From assembly GCA_026225235.1 (NCBI GenBank), contig JAMFSK010000087.1, forward strand, positions 68,934 through 102,182: a stretch of 33,249 bases of DNA, given 5' to 3'. The position numbers and the translations under genes are program-made. How positions within the stretch are numbered: position 1 is the first letter of the stretch; every line of letters begins with the position of its first letter. Below are positions 16,273 through 25,672 of this stretch, in pieces. Source of the DNA: Burkholderiales bacterium (GTDB lineage Bacteria > Pseudomonadota > Gammaproteobacteria > Burkholderiales > Burkholderiaceae). The notes beneath the pieces were generated by a model. The model made no database searches and was not told the DNA's origin. It was given only the letters and a program-made list of their open reading frames with translations.

Positions 16273-17648
16273 GCGCACCGGTCAAAGCCTGGAAGAAGTT
16301 CATCTGCCGCGCATGCGGACTGATCTATGACGAAGCGCTGGGCGATGTCGACAGCGGACTGGCACCGGGCACCCGCTTCGACGACATTCCCGACGACTGG
16401 GAATGTCCGCTGTGTGGCGTCACGAAAGCTGATTTCGACCCTTATGTTCCGGGCAGCGGACTGGGCGCGACGCTTCAAAGGGGCGCTCCCGCGCCGCAAC
16501 TCGGCCGCGGCCCCGGCATCGTCGTGGTGGGCGCCGGCGCGGCAGGCTGGGCCGTGGTCGAAGCCATGCGTGCGCTCGACGCCGACGTCCCGATTACGAT
16601 CGTGACCGCCTGTGAGGGTGACCGCTATCGCAAGCCCGAACTTTCGATCGCCCTGAGCGAGCGACGCACGCCTTCGGACCTCGTGTTCGAAACCGCGCGT
16701 GAAGCCGCTGCACGCCTGCGCGTGCGCCTGTACACGCAGACCCATGCTATCGGCTTGTCACCGGCGCTACGCCAGCTTCGCACCACACGCGGCACCCTGC
16801 GCTACCGCCACCTCGTGCTGGCGCATGGCGCGCGGGCCGTGCTGCCCACGAGCCTTCCCGCGAAGCTGTGCTGGCGAGTCAATGACCTCGCCATGTGGTC
16901 GGGCGTCCAGCGCACGCTGCACGGTGCGAAGCGACGCATTGCCATCATCGGTGCAGGCCTCGTCGGCGTCGAACTCGCCGACGATTTCGCACGTGCGGGC
17001 CACAAGGTCTCGCTGTTCGACGTGAACGATCGCGCCCTCGCCTCGCTGCTTCCCGTCGCGGCTTCGCGCCGTCTTCAAGCCGGCTGGCACGCACTGGGGG
17101 TGTCCTTCCTCGGCGGCCGCCATGTCACGAGCGTCACGGACAACAGTGCGGTGCAATGCGGCGAACGCATCGTTCGCACTCAACAGGGCGATTCACTCCA
17201 CGTCGACCTGGTGATCTCAGCGATCGGTCTGGTGACGGAACCCCGCCTGGCTCGCATGGCCGGTCTCGCCTTCGATCGCGGCATCGTCGTCGAACCGCGG
17301 ACCCTCAGTACCAGCAACGCGCACATCTCTGCACTCGGCGACTGCATCAGCCTCGCAGGCCAACCGTGCCGGTTTATCGAGCCCATCGCGGGGCAGGCGC
17401 AAGCGATTGCCCATGCGGTCCTGGAGAGGCCGCACGACGGCTACACCCATCGGACACCCGTGGTCCGTGTCAAGACGCGCTCGCTGCCGATCGTCTTGCG
17501 CGGCAACCCGTCGCGCGAACTCGAATGGCAGGTGCTCGACGAAGACGAAGGCTACTTGTCGATGTCGCAATCGCGTGACGGCGTGGCCGTCGCGTCACTC
17601 AGCGTGGGACAACGCAACTCGGTGACACAAGTCGCCCTGGCGGGTTGA
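16269..17648 (+). CDS. Rubredoxin fused to FAD-dependent NAD(P)H:rubredoxin reductase
   Basis: The product has 459 residues. Residues 1-60 are a complete rubredoxin: Cys13-x2-Cys16 ([14 protein letters not shown]) and Cys46-x2-Cys49 (CPLCG) to hold one iron. After a short Gly/Pro linker comes a pyridine-nucleotide-disulfide-type oxidoreductase: FAD site [10 protein letters not shown] (about 86-95), NAD(P)H site [17 protein letters not shown] (about 225-240) and the FAD-closing ISALGDC (353-359). Separate rubredoxin and reductase proteins feed electrons to alkane hydroxylases and oxygen-detoxifying enzymes. Fusion on one chain gives a self-contained electron donor. The 4-base overlap with the flavoprotein gene suggests it reduces that enzyme or an iron partner. 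The gene after it encodes a transporter part. Confidence 0.93.
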   Translation: MSAPVKAWKKFICRACGLIYDEALGDVDSGLAPGTRFDDIPDDWECPLCGVTKADFDPYVPGSGLGATLQRGAPAPQLGRGPGIVVVGAGAAGWAVVEAMRALDADVPITIVTACEGDRYRKPELSIALSERRTPSDLVFETAREAAARLRVRLYTQTHAIGLSPALRQLRTTRGTLRYRHLVLAHGARAVLPTSLPAKLCWRVNDLAMWSGVQRTLHGAKRRIAIIGAGLVGVELADDFARAGHKVSLFDVNDRALASLLPVAASRRLQAGWHALGVSFLGGRHVTSVTDNSAVQCGERIVRTQQGDSLHVDLVISAIGLVTEPRLARMAGLAFDRGIVVEPRTLSTSNAHISALGDCISLAGQPCRFIEPIAGQAQAIAHAVLERPHDGYTHRTPVVRVKTRSLPIVLRGNPSRELEWQVLDEDEGYLSMSQSRDGVAVASLSVGQRNSVTQVALAG

Positions 17649-17669
17649 AGGACTAACAGGAACAGGCTG

Positions 17670-19070
17670 ATGAAAATGCAGAACAGATTGCGCCCCTTCG
17701 ACCCGGACTCGACACTCGGACGATGCAGTTGCGCACGCCATGCGAGCCAGCAGGAACATGACGCCCTGATGTCGCAAGCCGGACACGCCGAGGGGATCGA
17801 CGAAGAGAGCCGCCTTAGCGATTTTGTCGAGGCCGCCGCTGTCCGCGCGTTGTTCCCCCGCGACGGACAACGCCGTGCCTTCCTGCGAGCCGTGGGGAAA
17901 AGCAGCGCCATGGCCGCCATTTACAGCGTATTGCCAATCGCGTCGCTGCAAGACGCCTTCGCGCAGGGCAAGTCGGTTACGCTCGAAAAGCGCGACCTCA
18001 ACATCGGCTTCCTGCCGATCACCTGCGCGACGCCTCTGATCATTGCGGACCCGATGGGCTTCTACAAAGAGCAAGGGCTCAACGTCTCGCTCCAGAAAGT
18101 CGCGGGCTGGGCGCTCGTGCGCGACCGCATGCTTAACCGCGAACTCGACGCTTCGCACATGCTTGCGCCGATGCCCCTCGCGATTTCGATGGGCGTCGGA
18201 TCCTCACCGACACCCACGCGTGTCGCGACGATTCAGAACGTCAACGGGCAGGCCATCGTGATGGCCCTGAAGCACAAGGACAATCGCGACCCGCGTAACT
18301 GGAAGGGATTCAAATTCGCGATTCCCTTCGAGTTCTCGATGCATAACTTCCTGCTCCGCTACTACCTCGCCGAGCATGGCATCGACCCGGACCGCGATGT
18401 GCAATTGCGCGTGACGCCGCCCGCAGAAATGATCGCCAACCTGCGAGCCGGCAACGTTGACGGTTTTCTCGGCCCCGATCCGTTCAACCAGCGCGCCGTC
18501 TATGACGAAGTCGGCTTTATCCAGGTGCTGTCAAAAGACATCTGGAACGGTCATCCCTGCTGCTCATTCAGCGTTTCAGATACCTTCGTCAAGCAGAGCC
18601 CGAACACCTTCGCTGCGCTGTATCGGGCCAACCTCAAGGCTGCGGCTTTCGCGCACGACGCGGCAAACCGCACGACCGTCGCGAAGATGATTGCGGCACC
18701 GGCCTACCTGAACCAGCCGGAGACCGTCGTGAACCAGGTGTTGACCGGGACATTCGCCGACGGTCTCGGCAAAGTCCAGCGGGTGCCGGACCGCGTCGAC
18801 TTCGAGCCGCTGCCCTGGTACTCGATGGCGACCTGGATGATGACGCAGATGAAACGATGGGGCTACGTCAAAGGCGCCATCGACTATCACGCTTTGGCCG
18901 AGCAGGTCTTCCTGCTGACCGATGCGCGGCGCGCGATGCAGCAACTCGGCCAGCCGGTTCCCGACGCCGCGTCAGGCTCGGGCTACCGGCCGATCACCGT
19001 GATGGGCCGCGTATTCGACGCGGCGCACCCCGATGACTATGTCAACAGTTTTGCGATCAAGCGCGCCTGA
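17670..19070 (+). CDS. NrtA-type ABC transporter substrate-binding protein (CynA-like by context)
   Basis: The product has 466 residues, with AGGA upstream of the ATG. The body is like nitrate/cyanate/sulfonate binding proteins: LNIGFLPITCATPLIIADPMGFYKEQGL, then NWKGFKFAIPFEFSMHNFLLRYYL and NLRAGNVDGFLGPDPFNQRAV. A twin-arginine-like signal (QRRAFLRAVGKSSAMAAIYS, Arg at 68-69) ends near DAFAQ, implying export in folded form or lipid-free periplasmic location. Unusually, about 65 residues precede the signal and contain C19-x-C21-x2-H24 and H30, which could bind a metal. In CynABD systems this protein captures cyanate-like anions. It starts 21 bases after the rubredoxin fusion in the same operon. 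Confidence 0.9.
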   Translation: MKMQNRLRPFDPDSTLGRCSCARHASQQEHDALMSQAGHAEGIDEESRLSDFVEAAAVRALFPRDGQRRAFLRAVGKSSAMAAIYSVLPIASLQDAFAQGKSVTLEKRDLNIGFLPITCATPLIIADPMGFYKEQGLNVSLQKVAGWALVRDRMLNRELDASHMLAPMPLAISMGVGSSPTPTRVATIQNVNGQAIVMALKHKDNRDPRNWKGFKFAIPFEFSMHNFLLRYYLAEHGIDPDRDVQLRVTPPAEMIANLRAGNVDGFLGPDPFNQRAVYDEVGFIQVLSKDIWNGHPCCSFSVSDTFVKQSPNTFAALYRANLKAAAFAHDAANRTTVAKMIAAPAYLNQPETVVNQVLTGTFADGLGKVQRVPDRVDFEPLPWYSMATWMMTQMKRWGYVKGAIDYHALAEQVFLLTDARRAMQQLGQPVPDAASGSGYRPITVMGRVFDAAHPDDYVNSFAIKRA

Positions 19071-19086
19071 GCGCAGGAGCACTCCC

Positions 19087-19980
19087 ATGAACGTTTCGCT
19101 GCGTTATCGGGCCGCGCTGTGTTCGGCTGCCTTGCTGCTGCTCCTGGTCCTCGTGTGGCAGGCCGCCACCTGGTCGCCGCCGGCTCCGGTAGCCAAGGGC
19201 TTGTCTGCCGAGGATGCGGAGTACGCTGCCCTGATGGGCAAGGGTCCGGCGGGCGCGGTGATCGCCCCCGATAGCGCGGCGTCGCAGGGCGACAAGGTCA
19301 ATGGTTTTCCCACCCCCGCACAATTCGCGCATGCCGCAGCCGAACAGCTTTCCCATCCTTTCCGCGACAACGGACCCAACGACAAAGGCTTCGCCATCCA
19401 GCTCGGCTATTCCCTGGCACGAGTCGCGGCCGGCTATCTGCTGGCATTGGCAGTCGCGGTACCGCTCGGTTTTGTGATCGGCATGTCGCGGCTGGCCTTC
19501 CTGACCTTTAACCCGTTCATCCAGGTGCTCAAGCCCATCTCGCCGCTGGCGTGGATGCCGATCGCCTTGTACACGATCAAGAGTTCGTCGAGCTCGGCGA
19601 TCTTCGTGATCTTTATCTGCTCGATCTGGCCAATGCTGATCAACACGGTCTTTGGTGTCGCTAATGTCCGCCGCGACTGGCTTAACGTAGCGCGCACGCT
19701 CGAAGTGCCGCCGCTGCGGCGCGCGCTCGAAGTGATCCTGCCCGCGGCCGCACCGACCATCGTCACCGGGATGCGGATCTCGATGGGCATCGCCTGGCTC
19801 GTGATCGTCGCAGCGGAGATGCTGGTCGGCGGCACTGGCATCGGTTACTTCCTCTGGAACGAATGGAACAACCTGTCGCTCTCCAACGTGCTGTTCTCCG
19901 TGATGCTGATCGGTCTGGTCGGCATGGCGCTCGACCTGCTGTTCGCACAACTCCAGAAGAAGGTGAGCTATGTCGACTAA
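19087..19980 (+). CDS. ABC transporter permease, NrtB/SsuC/TauC family (CynB-like by context)
   Basis: The ATG at 19087 follows CAGGAG by eight bases; a longer frame from 19033 would overlap the binding-protein gene and is not preferred. The 297-residue product has a first hydrophobic segment (ALLLLLVLVWQAATW), a periplasmic stretch, then a helical bundle with LGYSLARVAAGYLLALAVAVPLG at its start. The cytoplasmic coupling loop is visible as ARTLEVPPLRRALEVILPAAAPTIVTGMR (EAA-like). It ends 11 bases inside the ATPase gene. Such permeases work as dimers with the ATPase to import small anions. Confidence 0.92.
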   Translation: MNVSLRYRAALCSAALLLLLVLVWQAATWSPPAPVAKGLSAEDAEYAALMGKGPAGAVIAPDSAASQGDKVNGFPTPAQFAHAAAEQLSHPFRDNGPNDKGFAIQLGYSLARVAAGYLLALAVAVPLGFVIGMSRLAFLTFNPFIQVLKPISPLAWMPIALYTIKSSSSSAIFVIFICSIWPMLINTVFGVANVRRDWLNVARTLEVPPLRRALEVILPAAAPTIVTGMRISMGIAWLVIVAAEMLVGGTGIGYFLWNEWNNLSLSNVLFSVMLIGLVGMALDLLFAQLQKKVSYVD

Positions 19981-20881
19981 GCCCCTGCATGCGGTCTCCC
20001 CGCCGTCGCCCCCTCCCGGCTCCGGCAGCTTCATCCAGGTCCAGTCGCTCGCCAAGCGATATGCATCCGGTGCGCCGCCCGTCTTCGAGGACGTCAGCTT
20101 CGAAATCGAGCATGGCGAATTCGTCTGCATCATCGGCCACTCGGGCTGCGGCAAGAGCACGATTCTCAATGTGCTCGCCGGGCTCGAACAGCCCAGCAGC
20201 GGCCACGTGATCATGGCGAACCGTGAAGTCTCCGGACCCAGCCTCGATCGGGGTGTGGTGTTCCAGGGTCATGCCTTGATGCCCTGGTTGACGGTCGAGG
20301 CAAATATCGCCTTTGCCGTGCGGTCACGGCATCCGGAATGGAGTCGCGCGCGGGTCGCCGAGCACTGTGCACGTTTTATCGCCATGGTCGGCCTGCTGGG
20401 CGCGGGGCGCAAGAAGCCCGCCGAACTCTCGGGTGGGATGAAGCAGCGCGTGGGCATCGCGCGGGCTTTCGCGGTCGAACCCAGGATGTTGCTGCTCGAC
20501 GAACCGTTCGGCGCGCTCGATGCGCTGACACGCGGCGTGATCCAGGACGAGCTGCTGGGCATCTGCGCGGCGACACGCCAGACGGTCTTCATGATCACCC
20601 ACGATGTCGACGAAGCCATCCTGCTCTCCGACAAGATCCTGTTGATGAGCAACGGACCCCGGGCGCGGATCGCGGAGGTGGTGCTGAACACGCTGCCCAA
20701 GCGCCGCCAGCGCGACACGATTCATCACGACCCTCAGTTCTACCGGATCCGTAATCACCTGGTCGATTTCCTGGTGCGCCGTTCGCGTCAACTTCAGGCC
20801 GGGGAAGGCGAAACGACTTTTGGTGCGCCATCCTTCGTGTCACCGGGGCTGATCGAAACCGTTCCGGCCGAAGCGGGCTGA
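19970..20881 (+). CDS. ABC transporter ATP-binding protein, NrtD/SsuB/TauB family (CynD-like by context)
   Basis: The product has 303 residues, with AAGGTGAG just before the ATG, which overlaps the permease stop by 11 bases. Motifs are complete: Walker A GHSGCGKST (56-64), Q-loop VVFQGHALMPWLTV, signature LSGGMKQR (153-160), Walker B MLLLDEPFGALD (173-184) and the H-loop in FMITHDVDEA. It drives import through the adjacent permease. About 35 residues after the core domain are Gly/Ala/Pro-rich and look non-essential. Confidence 0.94.
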   Translation: MSTKPLHAVSPPSPPPGSGSFIQVQSLAKRYASGAPPVFEDVSFEIEHGEFVCIIGHSGCGKSTILNVLAGLEQPSSGHVIMANREVSGPSLDRGVVFQGHALMPWLTVEANIAFAVRSRHPEWSRARVAEHCARFIAMVGLLGAGRKKPAELSGGMKQRVGIARAFAVEPRMLLLDEPFGALDALTRGVIQDELLGICAATRQTVFMITHDVDEAILLSDKILLMSNGPRARIAEVVLNTLPKRRQRDTIHHDPQFYRIRNHLVDFLVRRSRQLQAGEGETTFGAPSFVSPGLIETVPAEAG

Positions 20882-20968
20882 GCGCCGCCTCAAACCACAA
20901 TGCGCTGCGCGTGAGGAGGCCTCCCGCGGCGCGACACGAAATTTCTTTCCATCGATACGGAGCAAAAC

Positions 20969-21418
20969 ATGATTTCCAGCCGAACCGAAGTCACACAGAT
21001 GATCGTCGCCGCCAAAGTGGCCAACGGCATAAAGTGGGCCGATGTCGCCGTCGAAGTTGGCAAAAGCAAGGAATGGACGACGGCCGCCTGCCTGGGCCAG
21101 ATGACGCTCGACAAACTGCAGGCCGAGACCGTCGGCAAAATCTTCGGGTTGCCCGATGAAGCCGTCGCGTGGCTGCAGATCGTGCCCTACAAAGGTTCGC
21201 TGCCCACAGCCGTGCCGACCGATCCGTTGATCTACCGCTGGTACGAAATCGTCAGCGTGTACGGCACCACGATCAAGGAACTGATCCACGAGGAGTTCGG
21301 CGACGGGATCATGAGCGCGATCGACTTCTCGATGGATATCCAACGCGAGCCGGATCCGAAGGGCGACCGCGTGCAAGTCGTGCTGTCGGGCAAATTTCTG
21401 CCTTACAAGAGTTATTGA
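20969..21418 (+). CDS. cynS: Cyanase (cyanate hydratase/lyase)
   Basis: The product has 149 residues, close to the usual 150-156. GGAG lies seven bases before the ATG. The N-terminal helical domain (TEVTQMIVAAKVANGIKWAD) is followed by the small catalytic domain with LIYRWYEIVSVYG and FGDGIMSAIDF. Arg90, Glu93 and Ser116 match the E. coli triad Arg96, Glu99 and Ser122 with the same spacing. Cyanase is a decamer that turns cyanate and bicarbonate into ammonia and two CO2, using a cytosolic carbamate intermediate. It is the last gene of the sigma-54 operon and the clearest clue to its chemistry. The 87-base gap before it holds complementary arms GCGCCGC (20882-20888) and GCGGCGC. Confidence 0.97.
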   Translation: MISSRTEVTQMIVAAKVANGIKWADVAVEVGKSKEWTTAACLGQMTLDKLQAETVGKIFGLPDEAVAWLQIVPYKGSLPTAVPTDPLIYRWYEIVSVYGTTIKELIHEEFGDGIMSAIDFSMDIQREPDPKGDRVQVVLSGKFLPYKSY

Positions 21419-21420
21419 AC

Positions 21421-21442
21421 GCGTGCCCGGGGCGGGCCACGC
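21421..21442 (+). terminator. GC-rich hairpin just after cynS (terminator-like, no T-run)
   Basis: GCGTGCCCG pairs with CGGG-C-CACGC (one bulged C) around a three-base loop, two bases after the cynS stop. There is no T-tract, so it may mark the operon's mRNA 3' end or reduce read-through into the chemoreceptor gene rather than act as a classical terminator. Confidence 0.35.
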
Positions 21443-21496
21443 AGGTCACGCCGGCCGATCGTGGAGTTCACCCGACCGGTGACCCTGCTTTATCTG

Positions 21497-23059
21497 ATGA
21501 CAATAAAAATGACCATCGCCAGACGTTTGATCCTGATGCTGACCGTAGTCCTGGTCGCCTTGTTGTCCGTCGCGGGGACGGGCTTCTGGCATCTGTACGC
21601 CGCCCAGCAACGGCTCGAGCATGTGCAGCATAGTGTGATTCCCGGCATGCGCGAGCTGGCCGGTGCGCGCGACAACATCGGCGATATACGCCGGCTCGTG
21701 TTCCGTGAATTGCTCAGCGAAGACAGCGCGGGCCGCACCGTCGCCGAGCACGCGATGGCCGCGGCCGATGTGCACATCGACCAGCATCTGACGAACTACG
21801 CCAACGTCTCGCTGGCCGACGCCGCCGATCGTGAGCTGCTGGCGGCAGACCGGTCCGCGTTCAAGGTCTATCAGGCCGCCCAGCAGCGCTATCTTGACAA
21901 ATGCCGCTCGGGCGATCAGGCCGGTGCGAAGGCCATGATCTTCGATGGCGGTGCCTTATATGTGCCAAGCCAGCATCTGGCCGCCGCCCTCGATGCGCAT
22001 GTTGCCTACAACACCCAGTCCATCGAGCGTCTGGGTGCGGCCAACGACATCGCGTACCGCAACGCCATCGGCCTGCTATTCGCGGCCTGCACGGCAGCGC
22101 TGGCCATCGTCGCCGTGATGGGGCTGACCTTGTATCGATCCATCACCTCGGGTCTGACCGGTATTCGGGCAACCTGTGCCGAGGTGAGCGAATCGCTGGA
22201 CCTGACGCGTCTGGCCCGCACGGACCGCACGGATGAGATCGGCGACGTTTCCCTCGCCTTCAATGCCTTGCTCAAACGCGTCGCCGAGGTGATCACCGAG
22301 GTCCGCCGCAGCGCGAGTGCCGTGAGTGTGGCGTCGAAACAGATCGCGGCCGGCAACACCGAACTGTCGTCGCGCACCGAGGAACAAGCAGCTTCGCTCG
22401 AACAGACCGCGGCAAGCATGGAAGAACTGACCACGGCGGTGCAGCAGAACGCCCTCCATGCACACGAGGCATCGAAGCTTGCTTCGAATGCCTCCGACAT
22501 GTCGGACGATGGGCGACGCCTCGTTGAAGGCATGCTGGTGAGCATGAGCGACATCAGTGCCGGTTCCAACCAGATCGCCGACATCACGTCGATCATTGAG
22601 GGTATTGCTTTCCAGACGAATATTCTCGCGCTCAATGCCGCGGTCGAAGCGGCAGGTGCAGGCGAGGAAGGGCGCGGTTTTGCCGTTGTCGCGGCAGAAG
22701 TCCGTAACCTCGCGCAGCGCTCTTCCGCGGCGGCGCGCGAGATCAAGGATCTGATCGAGGCCTCGACAACCCATGTCAGCGTCGGCTCGGGCCAGGCAGC
22801 CGATGTTCAGCTCGCCACGCACAAGGCGCGCGAGGCCGTGCTTCACGTCTGCAAGCTGATCGACGAGATCTCGGTTGCATCCGATGAACAGGGACGCGGG
22901 ATCGAACAGATCAATACTGCCGTAGGACAGATGGACCAGATGACGCAGCAGAACGCCGCGCTGGTCGAAGAGGCGGCAGGGGCGGCCCAATCGCTCGAGG
23001 CTCAGGCAGCCCGACTCGACGCGATGACCGCGAGATTTACCGTGCCTGTCGCGGCCTGA
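21497..23059 (+). CDS. Methyl-accepting chemotaxis protein, Tsr/Tar type
   Basis: From the ATG at 21497 the product has 520 residues; a GTG at 21461 and an ATG at 21509 are other options and none has a strong ribosome site. Order: TM1 ([17 protein letters not shown]), a four-helix-bundle periplasmic domain ([19 protein letters not shown]), TM2 ([19 protein letters not shown]), HAMP, and a long coiled-coil signalling domain with the tip [28 protein letters not shown] (ends quoted only: [17 protein letters not shown]). The usual tip Arg in EAARAGE is Gly here (codon 22655-22657). There is no C-terminal NWETF-type CheR/CheB tether. It lies 78 bases after cynS and could sense cyanate or a related compound. 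Confidence 0.93.
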   Translation: MTIKMTIARRLILMLTVVLVALLSVAGTGFWHLYAAQQRLEHVQHSVIPGMRELAGARDNIGDIRRLVFRELLSEDSAGRTVAEHAMAAADVHIDQHLTNYANVSLADAADRELLAADRSAFKVYQAAQQRYLDKCRSGDQAGAKAMIFDGGALYVPSQHLAAALDAHVAYNTQSIERLGAANDIAYRNAIGLLFAACTAALAIVAVMGLTLYRSITSGLTGIRATCAEVSESLDLTRLARTDRTDEIGDVSLAFNALLKRVAEVITEVRRSASAVSVASKQIAAGNTELSSRTEEQAASLEQTAASMEELTTAVQQNALHAHEASKLASNASDMSDDGRRLVEGMLVSMSDISAGSNQIADITSIIEGIAFQTNILALNAAVEAAGAGEEGRGFAVVAAEVRNLAQRSSAAAREIKDLIEASTTHVSVGSGQAADVQLATHKAREAVLHVCKLIDEISVASDEQGRGIEQINTAVGQMDQMTQQNAALVEEAAGAAQSLEAQAARLDAMTARFTVPVAA

Positions 23060-23092
23060 GCACACGTGCATCGGCTTGTCCGGGTCGTTTCC

Positions 23093-24328
23093 TCACATCG
23101 ACTCGCTGGCCGTCGATGCCATCGCATGCGCATCAGGGTCGGGCCCGCGGCGTTCGCCGCGGCTCGCTACCGGATCGGCTTCGGTGTTGACCGTCCGACT
23201 GGAAGTCGATGACCGTTGTGCACCGATCCGTTCTCGCGGCGCATGCACATCGAGCGCATCCTCGGTCGCCGCCCACTCGGCGCGGGTACGTGGCAGGAAC
23301 TGCGGAAACGCCGACTGCATGAAGGCAAGCAGCCCTTCCCGCACCCGACACCGCAGATCCCAGTTCAGACCCGAATCGAGCGAACTCGCGAGCACGCGGA
23401 GTTGCATCGACTTTTCGGTGGCATCTGTGACTTGCAGAACCTGCACGCGCCCGTCCCATTCGGGCGCGGTTTCCAGAATGCGTTCGAGCTCTGTGCGCAA
23501 GACGGCAAGCGGCATTCGGTAATCGACGTACAGAAACACCGTGCCAATGATCTGCGAACTGTTACGGGTCCAGTTCGTGAAGGGGTTCTCGATAAACCAC
23601 TGCAAGGGGACGATCTGCCTGCGCTGGTCCCAGATCCGGATCGCCACATAGGTGCCCGTGATTTCCTCGATGCGCCCCCACTCGCCTTCGATCACAACAA
23701 CATCGTCAAGCCGGATTGGCTGGGACAGGGCGATCTGCAGCCCGGCGATCAGGTTGCCAAGCACCGGTCGTGCGGCGATACCGGCTACGAGGCCGGCCAC
23801 GCCCGCCGAGGCCAACAGACTGGCGCCAATCTGTCGCACGGCTGGGAAGGTCATGAGCGCGCCTCCAAAACCGATGATGACGATCACCACCATGACCGAG
23901 CGTGCGAGCACACGCGCCTGCGTATGGATGCGACGTGCATGGAGATTGTCCTCGCCGTCGAGTGGATTGGCCTGCACGATCGCCTCGCCGACTGCACTGA
24001 CCGAACGCACCGCGAGATACGTCAGCGCGACGACTAACAGCACGGTCAGCAGATCACGGAGCGCCTGCGCGAAGGGCAAGGTGTCGGGCGCCTCCACCAC
24101 CACGAACCCTAGTGCGAGGATGATGAGCAGGACCAGCGCGGGCTTGCGGATATAACGCAGCACCACAGTCATCAGGGGGTACGGACGCGCGATCCGGTGC
24201 AGGATGCGAGTACCGATGCGGTGCACGACGATGGCAAACATCACAGCAAGGACGGCGACCACCAGGGTGCCGGGCCAGCTATTGAGCGGAGCAGCCGCGA
24301 GACGGAGGAAGGTGTCGATCGAAATCAT
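23093..24328 (-). CDS. MscS-family mechanosensitive channel-like protein
   Basis: From the ATG at 24328 the product has 411 residues; a TTG at 24364 is possible but has no ribosome site. Four to five hydrophobic helices lead into the pore-lining Gly/Ala-rich helix ASLLASAGVAGLVAGIAARPVLGNLIAG and the beta-domain start SQPIRLDDVVVIEGEWGRIEEI, both diagnostic of MscS-like channels. A soluble alpha/beta part follows, and then a polar Arg/Ser-rich C-terminal tail of about 50 residues. Such channels release solutes on osmotic downshock. It converges on the chemoreceptor gene and diverges from a LysR gene, so it is probably transcribed alone. Confidence 0.9.
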   Translation of the reverse strand: MISIDTFLRLAAAPLNSWPGTLVVAVLAVMFAIVVHRIGTRILHRIARPYPLMTVVLRYIRKPALVLLIILALGFVVVEAPDTLPFAQALRDLLTVLLVVALTYLAVRSVSAVGEAIVQANPLDGEDNLHARRIHTQARVLARSVMVVIVIIGFGGALMTFPAVRQIGASLLASAGVAGLVAGIAARPVLGNLIAGLQIALSQPIRLDDVVVIEGEWGRIEEITGTYVAIRIWDQRRQIVPLQWFIENPFTNWTRNSSQIIGTVFLYVDYRMPLAVLRTELERILETAPEWDGRVQVLQVTDATEKSMQLRVLASSLDSGLNWDLRCRVREGLLAFMQSAFPQFLPRTRAEWAATEDALDVHAPRERIGAQRSSTSSRTVNTEADPVASRGERRGPDPDAHAMASTASESM

Positions 24329-24583
24329 CAATGTCGTGGATGGATCTCGTTGAAAAAAGGACAATCACAGGACAATCACGCACTTCACGCGACGAACACA
24401 GGTCGACGAACCGCCCCCCACACGCGGATGCGCTCCGCCCCACTACATTGCAGCGCAGCAAAAATCGTGCGCCCGGCCTCCTGCCCCGTTGCAAGGCGGC
24501 ACGGAACCCGGGGGCTAGCCTGCACATTCCGCATCAATCAGCTAGGCTTGCACGATTGACACCTCTCAACCCGGCCTGCTCCC

Positions 24584-25483
24584 GTGAAGGACATCGTTTC
24601 ACTCAAGCTGTACACGCGAGTCGCGCGCCTGGGCAGTTTTTCGGCGGCCGCGCGTGAATGCGGGCTCTCGCAATCGCAGGTCTCGCGGATCATTGCCGAT
24701 CTCGAGGCCGATCTGGGCGCGCGCCTGCTATCCCGAACCACGCGCGCCGTGGTGTTGACCGACGCCGGAGCGGAATTCCTGGCCCGCATCGACCCGATCC
24801 TCGAGGCCCTCGAAGAGGCCGAACATGCCGTCCGTGAAGGGGCAGACTTGCGCGGCATGCTGCGCATGAGCATGCCGAGTAGCGTGGCCATCCGCGAAGT
24901 CGTGCCTCGCCTCGCGCCCTTCATGGCGCGACACCCCGAGTTGCGCATCCACGTCTCACTGGGCGATCGCCCGCAAGACCTCGTGAAAGACGGCGTCGAT
25001 GTCGCAATCCGGCTTGGGCGACTGGTCGATTCGACCGCGACCGCAACGCTCATCACCAAAATTTCGCGGGTCATCATCGCTTCGCCCGACTATATCGAGC
25101 GGCATGGCATGCCCGAGACCCCGGGCGCGCTGACCCAGCATCGCATCGTCGGCGGCCCGGCTTCGGTCGTGCCGAGCGGGTGGCGCTTCAAGCGGGGCAC
25201 GGAGGAAGTCGCCGTCGACCTGGAACCCCACTTCTCGACCAACGAAAACGAAGGGGCGGTGGCCGCCGCCGTCGCCGGTATCGGCATTACCTCCACGAGC
25301 GAATGGGCATGCCGGCGTGAGCTGGCGGACGGTTCGCTCGTCAAGTTGCTGGTCGACTGGCAGACAGCTGAGATCCCAGTGCAGGCCTATTTCCCGATGG
25401 GACGGGCCACCCGCGCTGCGGGCCGTGCCGTTGTCGAACATCTTTCCGCCGAGTTCCGGCGCGATCACCCAGCCGTTTTCTAA
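24584..25483 (+). CDS. LysR-family transcriptional regulator
   Basis: The product has 299 residues and the start is GTG at 24584. The winged helix-turn-helix is near the N-terminus (LGSFSAAARECGLSQSQVSRIIADLE). A periplasmic-binding-like effector domain follows (LRMSMPSSVAIREVVPRLAPF, then VDVAIRLGRLVDS). It belongs to the branch of LysR proteins whose effector domain begins with a short 'G-LR-s-p' strand and that often control neighbouring oxidoreductases. It lies upstream of the Old Yellow Enzyme gene on the same strand (189-base gap), which it may regulate. Confidence 0.93.
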   Translation: MKDIVSLKLYTRVARLGSFSAAARECGLSQSQVSRIIADLEADLGARLLSRTTRAVVLTDAGAEFLARIDPILEALEEAEHAVREGADLRGMLRMSMPSSVAIREVVPRLAPFMARHPELRIHVSLGDRPQDLVKDGVDVAIRLGRLVDSTATATLITKISRVIIASPDYIERHGMPETPGALTQHRIVGGPASVVPSGWRFKRGTEEVAVDLEPHFSTNENEGAVAAAVAGIGITSTSEWACRRELADGSLVKLLVDWQTAEIPVQAYFPMGRATRAAGRAVVEHLSAEFRRDHPAVF

Positions 25484-25672
25484 GCGGCGCGGGCATTCCT
25501 TTCTTTCCGGCTAAGGCACCATCCCCGGCGCCGCACGATACCTGACTCCGGTCTATGCATCGGATACATAAGAGATAGCGAAAAGCGGTGTCTACCGCTC
25601 GACCCTGGACGTCTCTATCTTTCATTCACCGCGCAGCAAAGCGCCTGTGAATTTTTCAACCGAGACGCCCAA

